Assembly (NCBI GenBank): GCA_020631555.1
Contig: JAHDGY010000009.1
Span: 1 to 58,978, forward strand
Reading direction: 5' to 3'
DNA: 58,978 bases
Source of the DNA: Flavobacteriales bacterium
Lineage (GTDB): Bacteria > Bacteroidota > Bacteroidia > Flavobacteriales_D > Parvicellaceae
The position numbers were made by a program, and so were the translations under genes. Below the pieces are notes generated by a model. That model was not told the origin of the DNA. It did no database searches and saw only the letters and a program-made list of their open reading frames with translations. Positions 35,873 through 44,341 of this stretch are shown in pieces (the first letter of the stretch is position 1; each line of letters starts with the position of its first letter).

Positions 35873-36371
35873 AGAATTGTTGCATTCGTTTTCTGTATAA
35901 ATAGAACTTCGTAGTGCTTAAACATCTAGGGTCAATTTCTCTTTTTAGAAACTGTTCCATAGATATTATTTCTTCATCAAGTTCATTGTCATGTTTTTCA
36001 GAACTGGAGTATTTCCCTTTCAAAGCTTTTAATTGATTCTCCAAAATTTTAATCCTGTTTTTGATGAACAGGTTTTGAGTTTCAATTAAACGAATACGCT
36101 CCTTAGCTATTCTGTTTTCCAGTCTTCGGATATCTTTTGCAGATTCACTTAAACCAAAGCGCTCTATAAATTCATTATTTAATTGATTCCAACGTTCTAC
36201 TAACAATTCGCCTTCAACATGAAAAGTTGGCTCTATGATTAAAATACTTAGGTCTCCTTTTCTGTGAGCGTAGAACCAGTTCCATATGGGTAATGTGTCT
36301 AAAGATTCATATAGCTTAGGCTGCTGTTCTAATCCTTTGAATTTCCTGAAATGTCGCTTTACGAAGTTCAT
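35850..36371 (-). CDS. Phage protein upstream of the tape measure (possible tail assembly chaperone)
   Basis: About 173 residues, charged and helical in its second half (SAKDIRRLENRIAKERIRLI). The first part has LPIWNWFYAHRKGDLSILI. It overlaps the tape measure by 23 bases and the preceding gene by 56. Position immediately before the tape measure is that of tail assembly chaperones. ATG 36371 is used; a TTG precedes it. Confidence 0.5.
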   Translation of the reverse strand: MNFVKRHFRKFKGLEQQPKLYESLDTLPIWNWFYAHRKGDLSILIIEPTFHVEGELLVERWNQLNNEFIERFGLSESAKDIRRLENRIAKERIRLIETQNLFIKNRIKILENQLKALKGKYSSSEKHDNELDEEIISMEQFLKREIDPRCLSTTKFYLYRKRMQQFYERENSN

Positions 36372-36813
36372 CAATAACTTTGTTTAGGTTCTCTTTCTGT
36401 AGATCCGTGATTTCCTCTCCCCATTCATGGTATAAATTGGTTTCCCCACGTACTGGGTCCATATTTATGGAGAAAAAATCTTGATCTACTTTCATAAAAA
36501 AGCTATCGTAGGCCTTTCCTGAATCCAACAGAATTGGTGATCCCCCAACCCTTTTGGACCGTGTTGACCCCCTGTATCTGAATTTGTTACCATTTTGTTT
36601 TTGAGATATTTCAATAGTGATCGCTGAATATCCTCCACCTATATCAGCAAGACTAACTCCAAGTCCATTTTCGCCTTTTAAGAATAATTGATCATGCCGC
36701 ACCAAGTCCATTATCCATTCTTGCAGTCCATCTTGTCTGAGAATTGTTTGAAATATCATTTCTACGTCCAACATGGCGAAACGGAGAATGAACTTTGGAA
36801 TCGGCATTGGCAT
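36316..36813 (-). CDS. Phage morphogenesis protein of unknown function
   Basis: A 165-residue protein with a mixed fold (GENGLGVSLADIGGGYSAIT; HEWGEEITDLQKENLNKVID). Size and place fit a tail completion or virion morphogenesis protein, but no clear family signature is visible. It starts one base into the stop of the 69-residue gene and overlaps the next gene in the +1 frame. Confidence 0.45.
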   Translation of the reverse strand: MPMPIPKFILRFAMLDVEMIFQTILRQDGLQEWIMDLVRHDQLFLKGENGLGVSLADIGGGYSAITIEISQKQNGNKFRYRGSTRSKRVGGSPILLDSGKAYDSFFMKVDQDFFSINMDPVRGETNLYHEWGEEITDLQKENLNKVIDELRKATFQEIQRIRTAA

Positions 36814-37022
36814 TATTCAATGGTACTTTTAGTTTTTCGCTTCTGAGGTTTGCTATCTGTTTTTTGCAAGCCTAATTGTTGAATCAAAGAATTTAATTCA
36901 CACAATTTCAGATGTTTATCAAACTTGGATTTAAATTCATCTACGGTCATTTTTTGTAATAGCGACTTGTTGTAACTGCTAAGTCCAATCTTAATCCAAT
37001 TTGAATTTTTATCAATGATCAT
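36813..37022 (-). CDS. Small phage protein (69 residues)
   Basis: A short lysine-rich protein (SYNKSLLQKMTVDEFKSKFD; KTDSKPQKRKTKS) linked by a 4-base overlap to the upstream gene and a 1-base overlap to the next. Tight coupling supports it being real. Function unknown. Confidence 0.5.
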   Translation of the reverse strand: MIIDKNSNWIKIGLSSYNKSLLQKMTVDEFKSKFDKHLKLCELNSLIQQLGLQKTDSKPQKRKTKSTIE

Positions 37023-37990
37023 ATTTCAATTTTTAAGGGTGGAAACTCCAGATACTGTGAATACTTGTGACCAAATGAGCTGTTCGTGCAAGGGGTCTTC
37101 GATTGACGAATTTCAATAGTGTGACCAGATAACAATCCGTTGATCATCAGTTTTATTCCTCCAGATTTTAATGGTATAGTTTGATCAATTACATGTGGTG
37201 AGTCAGCTGTCAGGTCATAAACCTCAAACTCTGCCCCAGTTAAATGTTTAAGCACTTCATCTTTTATCCAATTGCCAGTACTTGTCCGCACTTCTAGGTC
37301 CAAGTGATTGGTTGATTTGTCTAGAACCGCCACATATGCATTCAATAGCCCCTGAGCCGAGTCAAGATCGGCGGTAATATCCTCTGCCGTAATAGCCATC
37401 ATGTCCTTATCCGATTCGGTTCTTTTAAATGAAAATTCTGTGATAACCTTTTCACTTGCTTCATGAACTTTGGCTTTTTCCATGTAACATTTCCATGAAC
37501 CTTTGTTCAAGTATCTTCCCCGAAATTTTTCTGTTCCGGAACTGTCTGTGAAAGGAATTCCCCATATAGTACCACATGAGTCAACTGGATAAATGGCTTT
37601 TTCACCACATCCTTGTGCTAGTAGGTTATTGAGCGACGTTATGCTTCCGAATTCTCTAATAGTTGCAAACTTCATTTCCTGCTTGCCTGCGCTTAATGGA
37701 ATCGATGAATTATCAGAAAATTCTTCAACCGCCGGAGCTTCACGTGGTTCTTCTACATTTTTCAGGTCCATTAAAGGCTTGATTCTCTTTGTTGCATCCG
37801 CATTTTTTAGCAGATCGTCAAGTAACGATTGGGTAAATCCTTTAGACAAATCAGCTTTAGACAATCCGTTGATATTGCCATGGCCATCGTACTTATCTTG
37901 AATGAGCAAGCCTACAATATCGTGCCCAATTACAGCTGAGGACGAAACTCCTGTATTGGAATTTTCTCCTGAACAAGGTTTATAACACAT
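37019..37990 (-). CDS. Phage structural protein, candidate major tail protein
   Basis: A 323-residue protein with a flexible, acidic N-terminal third (VEEPREAPAVEEFSDN) and a beta-rich remainder (KGSWKCYMEKAKVHEASEKV; GGIKLMINGLLSGHTIEIRQ). It precedes the small genes and tape measure, the normal place of the tail-tube protein. No family motif is recognised, so the call rests on position. Confidence 0.45.
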   Translation of the reverse strand: MCYKPCSGENSNTGVSSSAVIGHDIVGLLIQDKYDGHGNINGLSKADLSKGFTQSLLDDLLKNADATKRIKPLMDLKNVEEPREAPAVEEFSDNSSIPLSAGKQEMKFATIREFGSITSLNNLLAQGCGEKAIYPVDSCGTIWGIPFTDSSGTEKFRGRYLNKGSWKCYMEKAKVHEASEKVITEFSFKRTESDKDMMAITAEDITADLDSAQGLLNAYVAVLDKSTNHLDLEVRTSTGNWIKDEVLKHLTGAEFEVYDLTADSPHVIDQTIPLKSGGIKLMINGLLSGHTIEIRQSKTPCTNSSFGHKYSQYLEFPPLKIEI

Positions 37991-37996
37991 AATGAT

Positions 37997-38224
37997 CTAT
38001 TTTGAATTGGTTTTGAGTTGCTTTTTTACTTGAGAAATGATCTTTAGAATATTAAAAATCAATACGGAGGCAGCTGTTAGCCACGTTATCCATTCCGAAT
38101 CGTTGAGCATTCCGATAAAAATCCCTAATCCTCCAACAGCATCGACTTGGATTGAATCGGGATTAATTAACCCTTCAGCCGATGACTGAAGAATGTTGGT
38201 GAGAGTGTTTATGGGTATTTGCAT
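37997..38224 (-). CDS. Small membrane protein, possible holin-like
   Basis: 75 residues with one or two hydrophobic segments (GGLGIFIGML; WITWLTAASVLIFNILKIIS) and a basic tail (KKQLKTNSK), the usual look of small phage holins. It sits inside the structural block with no endolysin next to it, so the call is tentative. Confidence 0.4.
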   Translation of the reverse strand: MQIPINTLTNILQSSAEGLINPDSIQVDAVGGLGIFIGMLNDSEWITWLTAASVLIFNILKIISQVKKQLKTNSK

Positions 38225-38234
38225 GTTAATGGTG

Positions 38235-38747
38235 TTATTTGATTCTTGTTAATGAGATTACACTTGTGCCTACAGAATGAAATAAAACTGCTCCTTTCGC
38301 TCCAAGCCCTTTTTTGGTTTTAATTGTTAGCACGTCATTCTGTTCCACCGGAATAGTAAAATGCAAGGGTAACGTAGCATTTACAAATCCATCCTTTGAC
38401 CTCAAATAGCAGTTGACTATTGATCCCACGGGACTGTCATTGATATGAGCCTGTGCCCGGAGATATCTGCGTTTTTCTATTTTCTCCGGATCTTTCAGGT
38501 AAATTGACGCCCAGCCGTCTATTACGCCCGAAAATTTGCATCTCAATTGATTTTCGTCTAAACGTTGAAAATGATCTTCGTAATCGTAGGAGCCTTCATC
38601 CTTTCTGAAAATGGGAAGTGCTGTAAACGCAGAGGTTGATATGTTATGGGTGATAGATTTATTGCTAAATATCAATCTGTTAGACAAAACATCGGTGGAT
38701 TTATTTTTGCTTACGCTCGTAAGATGCCTGTTGAAAGTTCTACCCAT
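38235..38747 (-). CDS. Phage structural protein with C1q/TNF-like jelly-roll appearance
   Basis: 170 residues. The second half has the strand order of C1q-like folds (DGWASIYLKDPEKIEKRRYL; LHFTIPVEQNDVLTIKTKKG). Such domains occur in phage decoration and receptor-binding proteins. The N terminus is polar. It overlaps the upstream gene by 8 bases. Confidence 0.4.
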   Translation of the reverse strand: MGRTFNRHLTSVSKNKSTDVLSNRLIFSNKSITHNISTSAFTALPIFRKDEGSYDYEDHFQRLDENQLRCKFSGVIDGWASIYLKDPEKIEKRRYLRAQAHINDSPVGSIVNCYLRSKDGFVNATLPLHFTIPVEQNDVLTIKTKKGLGAKGAVLFHSVGTSVISLTRIK

Positions 38748-39072
38748 ACCTAAATCTATTTGCTACGTATTCAATTGTACCCATAGTGTTGTTGCCTTTA
38801 ATGAATTGGATGAATAGGTGGTTAAGCGGATGTGTTAAGATAAATGAGTGACTTCCGAATGGTCCCTCTAGCCCAACTCCATCTGGAAAATCAAAATAGT
38901 CATCAACCCGAGCTGGATTGTCTGCAAAATTGGAATGTCGGATAAATACTTTTGCATTACTAGCATCAAGTCCTGACCATCTAATAGACAAGCCCATTGG
39001 ATGAGTGGCATGTAGCTTAATTAAACGATTGGCGTTTGCTTTGAATTTATCGCGAATTGGGTCTTTTAGCAT
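38740..39072 (-). CDS. Small phage structural protein
   Basis: 110 residues, beta-rich (GLSIRWSGLDASNAKVFIRH; HSFILTHPLNHLFIQFIKG). No family is recognised. Overlaps of 7-8 bases on both sides place it in the co-translated connector/tail region. Confidence 0.45.
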   Translation of the reverse strand: MLKDPIRDKFKANANRLIKLHATHPMGLSIRWSGLDASNAKVFIRHSNFADNPARVDDYFDFPDGVGLEGPFGSHSFILTHPLNHLFIQFIKGNNTMGTIEYVANRFRYG

Positions 39073-39602
39073 GAGCAGGTGTATTTGTGGTTGAGAATTC
39101 CGTCAACTCCAAATATGTAGTTTGGGTATAAATCGACAGTTTTGGGTTTGACGTCAAAATTCTTGTACACCTGATTTACTCCTTCGCAAACTGAATCTAG
39201 TCTAAACCAACGATCATGAGTTAAAAATAGATTTGTGACGTTTTCCTTTAAATATTCTGGATTGCAATCCGGATAATGGGCTGACAACCTCTCAAGATTG
39301 ACAAAAAATGCTATTATGCAATCGGATTGAAAACTGCCGTCAGGTTGACGTTTAGCAATATTGCTTACATCAAAAAAACACTGACTGTTGCTAGTGTTGT
39401 CGTCTGGAAGTACATTCAAATACTCTCCATTTCCTATATGAATCTCCGGAACGGTGGATCCTTGTTTGTTCCTGTTTCTATTGGTTTTACCATAGATAGT
39501 TTCCAGCCATTTTATATTAGATCGCAACAACTTTTGCACTCGTACAATGGCTCGATCAATCCCTTGAATACACACCTCTTTATTGTAACACTTTGTTGCC
39601 AT
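39066..39602 (-). CDS. Phage protein of unknown function (connector region)
   Basis: 178 residues, cysteine-containing (MATKCYNKEVCIQGI; HKYTCSC at the end). It has features of a neck or tail-terminator protein by position only: between the capsid-side 445-residue protein and the small tail genes. Confidence 0.45.
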   Translation of the reverse strand: MATKCYNKEVCIQGIDRAIVRVQKLLRSNIKWLETIYGKTNRNRNKQGSTVPEIHIGNGEYLNVLPDDNTSNSQCFFDVSNIAKRQPDGSFQSDCIIAFFVNLERLSAHYPDCNPEYLKENVTNLFLTHDRWFRLDSVCEGVNQVYKNFDVKPKTVDLYPNYIFGVDGILNHKYTCSC

Positions 39603-39610
39603 GACATTTA

Positions 39611-40948
39611 CTAGGTTACTTCGTAATAATTAGTTTGGACCGTTTGTAAATATGTACGATGCATTCGTATGGTATCCAGAAGTTTTCGAACCCTATTTTT
39701 CTCAGCCTCTAACCTTTTCCAAAATGCATTACCTTCTTCCCCTCGCAATTCATAACGTAGTGCGCTCAAATCAATATTTCGTTCATTCCTGTTAAAACGA
39801 ACTGCCGGATTAAACAACATTTTCTCCATCATATCATATCCCCACTGAAGGCTGATGAGCGGAGCCAGACTAACCAATTGACCAAGCACAAAAGGTGTTT
39901 GATCTAGACCAACCGACATGTCCAAACCTAAACCATATGATTGATGAACTTCTCGGTCCACAAAGGACGATTCTGAAGTAGTTGCCAAGGTGACCATTTG
40001 TACGCTGCCAGACTGAATCGAATACTTACCAAAATTCCTGTGGATTGGCTTAGCGGATAGTTTGGTCTTATCATACAGTAAAAACCAAGGGTCAAGCCTT
40101 GGACTCAATGTTAAAGGCTTTGATAGTAATGAGAATATATCTACCCATTGCTCCTCCCCTTTGCCAGTATACTCCAGTTGAAACTGGTTAGCCAAAGTTG
40201 AACCTTGGAAAAGAGTTAACTCCAATTTAGTTGGCTGGTCAAACTGTAAACAAATTCTATGAATTTCAGATAGTAAATTCGGATTTAGAAACTTATATCC
40301 AACCCATTTGTCAGTCTCTTGAATCGATGAATTGGAGACTTTACTCGTTCCTGTTATGATATGGTTATCTATGGTTGCATTGTCTCCAAACAATTCTCTA
40401 ACCACCTTTGTAATGCTATGTCGAATGGACTGCTTTATAGCATGTGACTCTGGAGTCATTCGCTCCCAAAAAAACTTTTTGTTGACCGGTTCAGCCGGAC
40501 TATTTGAATTCCGGCACATGTAGTAGGCTTTACCATTGGTTACAATATCTCCGGAAAAGTAACTTGAGGTGCTTGCCCAAACTGACCGAGACGGTCTTTG
40601 ATGGGTTTTGCTCCAATATTCATCATCACTTAAAGGTTTGCCTTTATTATCGTCTTTTAATGAACTGTATATATTACCATCTAATGAGAAATACACCAGC
40701 TGGTCCTTTGAATAGGCTGCATTAACATTATAAATCTCAAAGTCCAAATGATTAATGAGATTCAAATGTGCCAACACATTGTCCATATTACCAACATATT
40801 CGTGGCTGCCCATATTGAAATAACAACCAGACTCTGGGGAATCATACAAATCGGAGGATAGCACGTTTCGATTATCATCCAACATTGGAAAAAACGTAAC
40901 TACCCTCCGTTTGAAGAAGGTGTCAACTATTTTATTGTAGTCTAACAC
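39611..40948 (-). CDS. Phage protein with two carbohydrate-binding-module-like repeats
   Basis: 445 residues. Near residue 100 come two successive motifs resembling CBM5/12 chitin-binding modules: AAYSKDQLVYFSLDGNIYSS ending in YW, and SSYFSGDIVTNGKAYYMCRN ending in FFWERM. The C-terminal half is helical and charged (YELRGEEGNAFWKRLEAEKN). Position directly after the capsid candidate suggests a head decoration or connector protein that could bind polysaccharide. Confidence 0.5.
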   Translation of the reverse strand: MLDYNKIVDTFFKRRVVTFFPMLDDNRNVLSSDLYDSPESGCYFNMGSHEYVGNMDNVLAHLNLINHLDFEIYNVNAAYSKDQLVYFSLDGNIYSSLKDDNKGKPLSDDEYWSKTHQRPSRSVWASTSSYFSGDIVTNGKAYYMCRNSNSPAEPVNKKFFWERMTPESHAIKQSIRHSITKVVRELFGDNATIDNHIITGTSKVSNSSIQETDKWVGYKFLNPNLLSEIHRICLQFDQPTKLELTLFQGSTLANQFQLEYTGKGEEQWVDIFSLLSKPLTLSPRLDPWFLLYDKTKLSAKPIHRNFGKYSIQSGSVQMVTLATTSESSFVDREVHQSYGLGLDMSVGLDQTPFVLGQLVSLAPLISLQWGYDMMEKMLFNPAVRFNRNERNIDLSALRYELRGEEGNAFWKRLEAEKNRVRKLLDTIRMHRTYLQTVQTNYYEVT

Positions 40949-40985
40949 TCTTTTGCAACAATTGTTTGTTTGAGAAAAATGTGGT

Positions 40986-42047
40986 TTATGAGTTCAGAAG
41001 ACTCAACTTAATCACATCGGAAGGTCTATTGGCGATATCCTGTTTAAAGGTGGATAGTAAAAAGTAATTGTGTACAATTCCATATTCTTCTCGCAGTGTA
41101 GGAATTGAATTCTTATATGTGCCAGTCAATGATGAGCCATCTTCTTGTTTAAGTTGATGCATTATGCCAACTTGTTCCCCTAAAAACGGCATTGGTTGGG
41201 CGGATACAGCCCATTTAGTATTTGCTCCTTCAGTTCCACGAATATAATCGTAGGTGAAATTGACTACTTGACCAATAGAACCTGAAGCAATTAGAAATCC
41301 GGTTCCAACCTCACCTGCTTGTGGATTACCAATACCATCAGAAGTCCAATGAGGTATTTGGCTATTGAATTCGTTTTGAAGATTTACAGCCTGATCTCGA
41401 CCACTGGCATGCCTTGCATTGTACACCGTGTTCAATCCTAATTTACTTGCAACAAGTAAAGGCGACTTTCCGTAGTTCGATCGCAACAAGGCAGAAAGAT
41501 TGCCAAAGAAATTACCTTCTTGAGCGGCCTGATTTACTTCCAGCGTATCTGTATTGGCGTTGAAAGTATAGCCTTTAACGATTTGACCATCTGCACCAAA
41601 CATCGTTTGCGTTTTTTGGCTTTCCAAGACAGCTGCAATTGCTGTTTCCTTTGCTGCGGCAAGCGCTTTTCCACACTCCAAGTTCTTCTGTGTAAAGTAC
41701 TCGCTTTCTGAAATCATGTTGTCCTGAAAATATGAGGGAATGAAATGAAAGCCAGTAAAATGGGTGATTTTCGTTGCTGTAATTTTGGTTGACTCTGAAA
41801 AATTGGCGGGTACAGTGAAAGATTCTACAGATGTAGTTACCGCAGTGTGTTCTTTTAGTGCCGGAATTTCGAATGTTTGATTCTGCACAGTTGATAAATG
41901 TGCCTTAAGCTTTCTGGAAATCACAGGACATGAAGCGGTTGAGCTCTCCAACGCACGCAATAGTCCGTATTCTTGATTTTGATTATTTGTTTGAGTGTTG
42001 TCTACATCCTGTAAAGGATTCAACTGGGTTAAATCGATAAATGACAT
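40986..42047 (-). CDS. Candidate major capsid protein
   Basis: 353 residues. The order scaffold-like gene, this gene, then connector and tail genes, and an Ala/Thr/Asn-rich composition with mixed alpha-beta segments (FHFIPSYFQDNMISESEYFT; ATKITHFTGF), fit a phage capsid. No prohead-protease gene is adjacent. Family assignment (HK97 fold or the E-type) needs a profile search. Its ATG follows an AT-rich region containing a motif shared with 50,007. Confidence 0.6.
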   Translation of the reverse strand: MSFIDLTQLNPLQDVDNTQTNNQNQEYGLLRALESSTASCPVISRKLKAHLSTVQNQTFEIPALKEHTAVTTSVESFTVPANFSESTKITATKITHFTGFHFIPSYFQDNMISESEYFTQKNLECGKALAAAKETAIAAVLESQKTQTMFGADGQIVKGYTFNANTDTLEVNQAAQEGNFFGNLSALLRSNYGKSPLLVASKLGLNTVYNARHASGRDQAVNLQNEFNSQIPHWTSDGIGNPQAGEVGTGFLIASGSIGQVVNFTYDYIRGTEGANTKWAVSAQPMPFLGEQVGIMHQLKQEDGSSLTGTYKNSIPTLREEYGIVHNYFLLSTFKQDIANRPSDVIKLSLLNS

Positions 42048-42135
42048 AAGAGTAAAAGTTTAACTGTTGTCTCTCAAATGCCAGTCCGATTAGCTGAGCT
42101 ACAATTATTTTACAAAAATACGAAATATTTAGAAC

Positions 42136-42170
42136 AGACTAAATTTATTTTTTGATTAAACTAAATTAGC
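42136..42170. promoter_or_regulatory. Possible phage operator, shared with 50,007
   Basis: AGACTAAATT at 42136 and AAACTAAATT at 42158 lie between the divergent capsid and KAP NTPase genes. The first is the exact reverse complement of AATTTAGTCT at 50007, upstream of the first small genes of the element. A shared regulator could bind both. Confidence 0.35.
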
Positions 42171-42241
42171 TGATTACCTAATAAAATATACCATTACGGT
42201 AGCTTTATGTCTATATTCGGCGACAACTAAAACCCATAATA

Positions 42242-43696
42242 ATGCAACATACAATTGATGAGAGGATATTCGAATCCTCAATGCAACTCTTTGAAGAACA
42301 TTTAAATTTACCTTATAATCAACGAATTGTCTTTTCTGGAAAATATGGCACTGGTAAAACAACTTTTTTGAAACACTTTTTTCGGCAAAATCAAGGCAAA
42401 TACAATGTTGTTCACTTATATCCTGTAAACTACTCAGTAGGATCTAGTTCAGATATTTTTAAATACATAAAATTTGATATTCTGTGTGAATTACTGGCAA
42501 CTGTGGACTGGGAATCTCACAAATTCGACATCAGCGAGACAGAAATAAGTTTCTTTAAAGCTAATTCCAGTGAGATTATTTCAGCCATCCTTTATTCAGT
42601 GGCAGCTATATGCAAGATCAGTCCAGAAGTGATAAAGCAAATTAAGAGTTTACGGAATAAATTTTTAGCTCACAAAAATGAAGATCGCGATGAAGAATTT
42701 AGCGAGGTTGACCAATTAATACAGGATTTGAATGTCGATGGCTCAATCTACGAATTCAACTTCACTACGGAGCTAATCATCGACTTGCTGAAAAGTCATA
42801 AAAATGATGAAGCTCTAAAAGAGAATATCCTAATTGTTGATGATTTAGACCGAATTGATCCTGCTCACATATTTAGACTTTTGAATGTCTTTTCAGCACA
42901 CTTTGACTTAACAAAGTCAGAAGTTGAGGGCGCCAATAAATTTGGCTTTGACAAGGTAATATTTGTCTGCGACGCTGAGAACATAAGGCAAATGTTTACG
43001 AAATTCTATGGCCAATCGTTTGATTACAGTGGATATTTGGATAAGTTCTATTGTAAGTACGTCTACGATTTCAACGTCAGAAAGGATGTGTTGAATACAT
43101 TGTATGGTCTAATTGCTGCATGGGCAAAGGATTTTGACGATGAAAGTGCAATTCGAAAAGAAGTGGGCTTTGTAATTGAAGTTCTGATTAACAACAATCA
43201 AATTAATCTTAGGTCATTGTTTCGTCTTAAAGAATTGGGCTACCGACCTGACAATATTTTCTTTCCTGGTGGTTTAATTGGAGAACAATACACTTTTTAC
43301 ACCCTAAGTTTCATGAGCTTAATGGTAGGATTATTAGGCGATAAACATAAGTTGTTTGCTGTTGTGCAAAATTCGGTCAAATTTCCCGTGAATAATCTTC
43401 CATTAGACATATTCCTTTCTGTTAATTATTTGTTCAATGAACTAATTGTTCTTGCGACCTTAACTAAGCATGAATTTGAAATTGGAAAAAGTGTAGCTGA
43501 AATTTATACAAATGCCAATGTTAAAGTTTCCTATACATTATCAAAGATTAATCATGCAAATACAAGAAAATCATACTTGACCCCTAAAAACCTTAAAGTC
43601 ACAAATATTGACGGTGAGGAAATTGGTGAAAAAACTTGTTTTTTCTTTTTTTGGAATGAGGCAATAGTTCAACTTGAACATTTGGATTGGCTTTAA
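42242..43696 (+). CDS. KAP-type P-loop NTPase (phage-carried accessory gene)
   Basis: A 484-residue ATPase. Walker A is GKYGTGKT at residues 33-40. Walker B with the KAP hallmark DDLDR is at about 200-204 (ENILIVDDLDRID). A sensor-like block follows (DKVIFVCDAENIRQMFTKF) and then NQINLRSLFRLKELG. The C-terminal region is alpha-helical and unassigned. No clear membrane insertion is seen, unlike some KAP proteins. Related KAP NTPases include the phage-excluding PifA. It is on the opposite strand to all structural genes and is followed by a small membrane protein and a terminator, so it is a self-contained moron. Confidence 0.8.
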   Translation: MQHTIDERIFESSMQLFEEHLNLPYNQRIVFSGKYGTGKTTFLKHFFRQNQGKYNVVHLYPVNYSVGSSSDIFKYIKFDILCELLATVDWESHKFDISETEISFFKANSSEIISAILYSVAAICKISPEVIKQIKSLRNKFLAHKNEDRDEEFSEVDQLIQDLNVDGSIYEFNFTTELIIDLLKSHKNDEALKENILIVDDLDRIDPAHIFRLLNVFSAHFDLTKSEVEGANKFGFDKVIFVCDAENIRQMFTKFYGQSFDYSGYLDKFYCKYVYDFNVRKDVLNTLYGLIAAWAKDFDDESAIRKEVGFVIEVLINNNQINLRSLFRLKELGYRPDNIFFPGGLIGEQYTFYTLSFMSLMVGLLGDKHKLFAVVQNSVKFPVNNLPLDIFLSVNYLFNELIVLATLTKHEFEIGKSVAEIYTNANVKVSYTLSKINHANTRKSYLTPKNLKVTNIDGEEIGEKTCFFFFWNEAIVQLEHLDWL

Positions 43697-43740
43697 CTAT
43701 TGTACAGAAATCCCAATTACAACCCACAATTTTGCGAAAA

Positions 43741-44196
43741 ATGAGTTTGTCCAACTTTATTGCTTTACTATCGCTAGTAACATCTGTTTCAATAGCGTTT
43801 TTTGTTGTCGTATATGAAGACTTTAGAGTTAAGCCCAACCGCTTCTTACACCCAGAAACCCAAAGAACCATATATGAATCTCATCTGCCAGACACCATTA
43901 AAATCACCTTGGATTTTGGACATAAACAAATGCCATTTTGGAAATTTCGAGCTGAACTATTAGATAGCAATGAACGGGAAGCATACTATGAGAATTTATT
44001 GAAAGAACTTCTATCTCTTAAATCCAAGGTATGTGTATTCAATCAAGACTGCATTACAATTGATAGTTTGTACATAGGATGCGGGCAAAATCAAACTATT
44101 TCCTTAAGTGTTCCACCTAAAGGGTATATTACGCTTCGATGCTGCAAAGGCTGCAACAGTGCAGGCTGCTATTATGATTTTATTAACTGGAATTAG
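43741..44196 (+). CDS. Membrane-anchored cysteine-rich protein, partner of the KAP NTPase
   Basis: About 151 residues with an N-terminal membrane helix (FIALLSLVTSVSIAFFVVVY) and a soluble domain with seven cysteines in its last 55 residues (VCVFNQDC, IGCGQ, LRCCKGCNSAGC). The cysteines suggest disulfides or metal binding outside the cytosol. ATG 43741 is chosen; it lies 44 bases after the KAP gene. A strong terminator follows at 44,316. No family is recognised. Role as sensor or effector in a defence pair is inference. Confidence 0.65.
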   Translation: MSLSNFIALLSLVTSVSIAFFVVVYEDFRVKPNRFLHPETQRTIYESHLPDTIKITLDFGHKQMPFWKFRAELLDSNEREAYYENLLKELLSLKSKVCVFNQDCITIDSLYIGCGQNQTISLSVPPKGYITLRCCKGCNSAGCYYDFINWN

Positions 44197-44315
44197 TTTG
44201 TTGAAAATCAATTGATCCGAAAGTCATCGGCGATTGACTTTAGGAATCAACCAAAAATCTTCATAGGTTTGTGCCGGACTGGTTCTACGGTCCTCTCTTT
44301 TTATAAACTGTTGCA

Positions 44316-44341
44316 GAGCGGCATTACGCCGCTCATTTTTT
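44316..44341 (+). terminator. Terminator closing the KAP cassette
   Basis: GAGCGGC, a five-base loop and GCCGCTC form a perfect 7-pair GC-rich stem followed by ATTTTTT. It ends where the convergent scaffold-like gene ends. Confidence 0.8.

Noticed and set aside
36316-36371. Programmed frameshift between the two genes before the tape measure, as in lambda G/GT
   Set aside because: The downstream gene is in the +1 frame, not -1, it has its own ATG at 36371, and no clear slippery heptamer is seen in the overlap.
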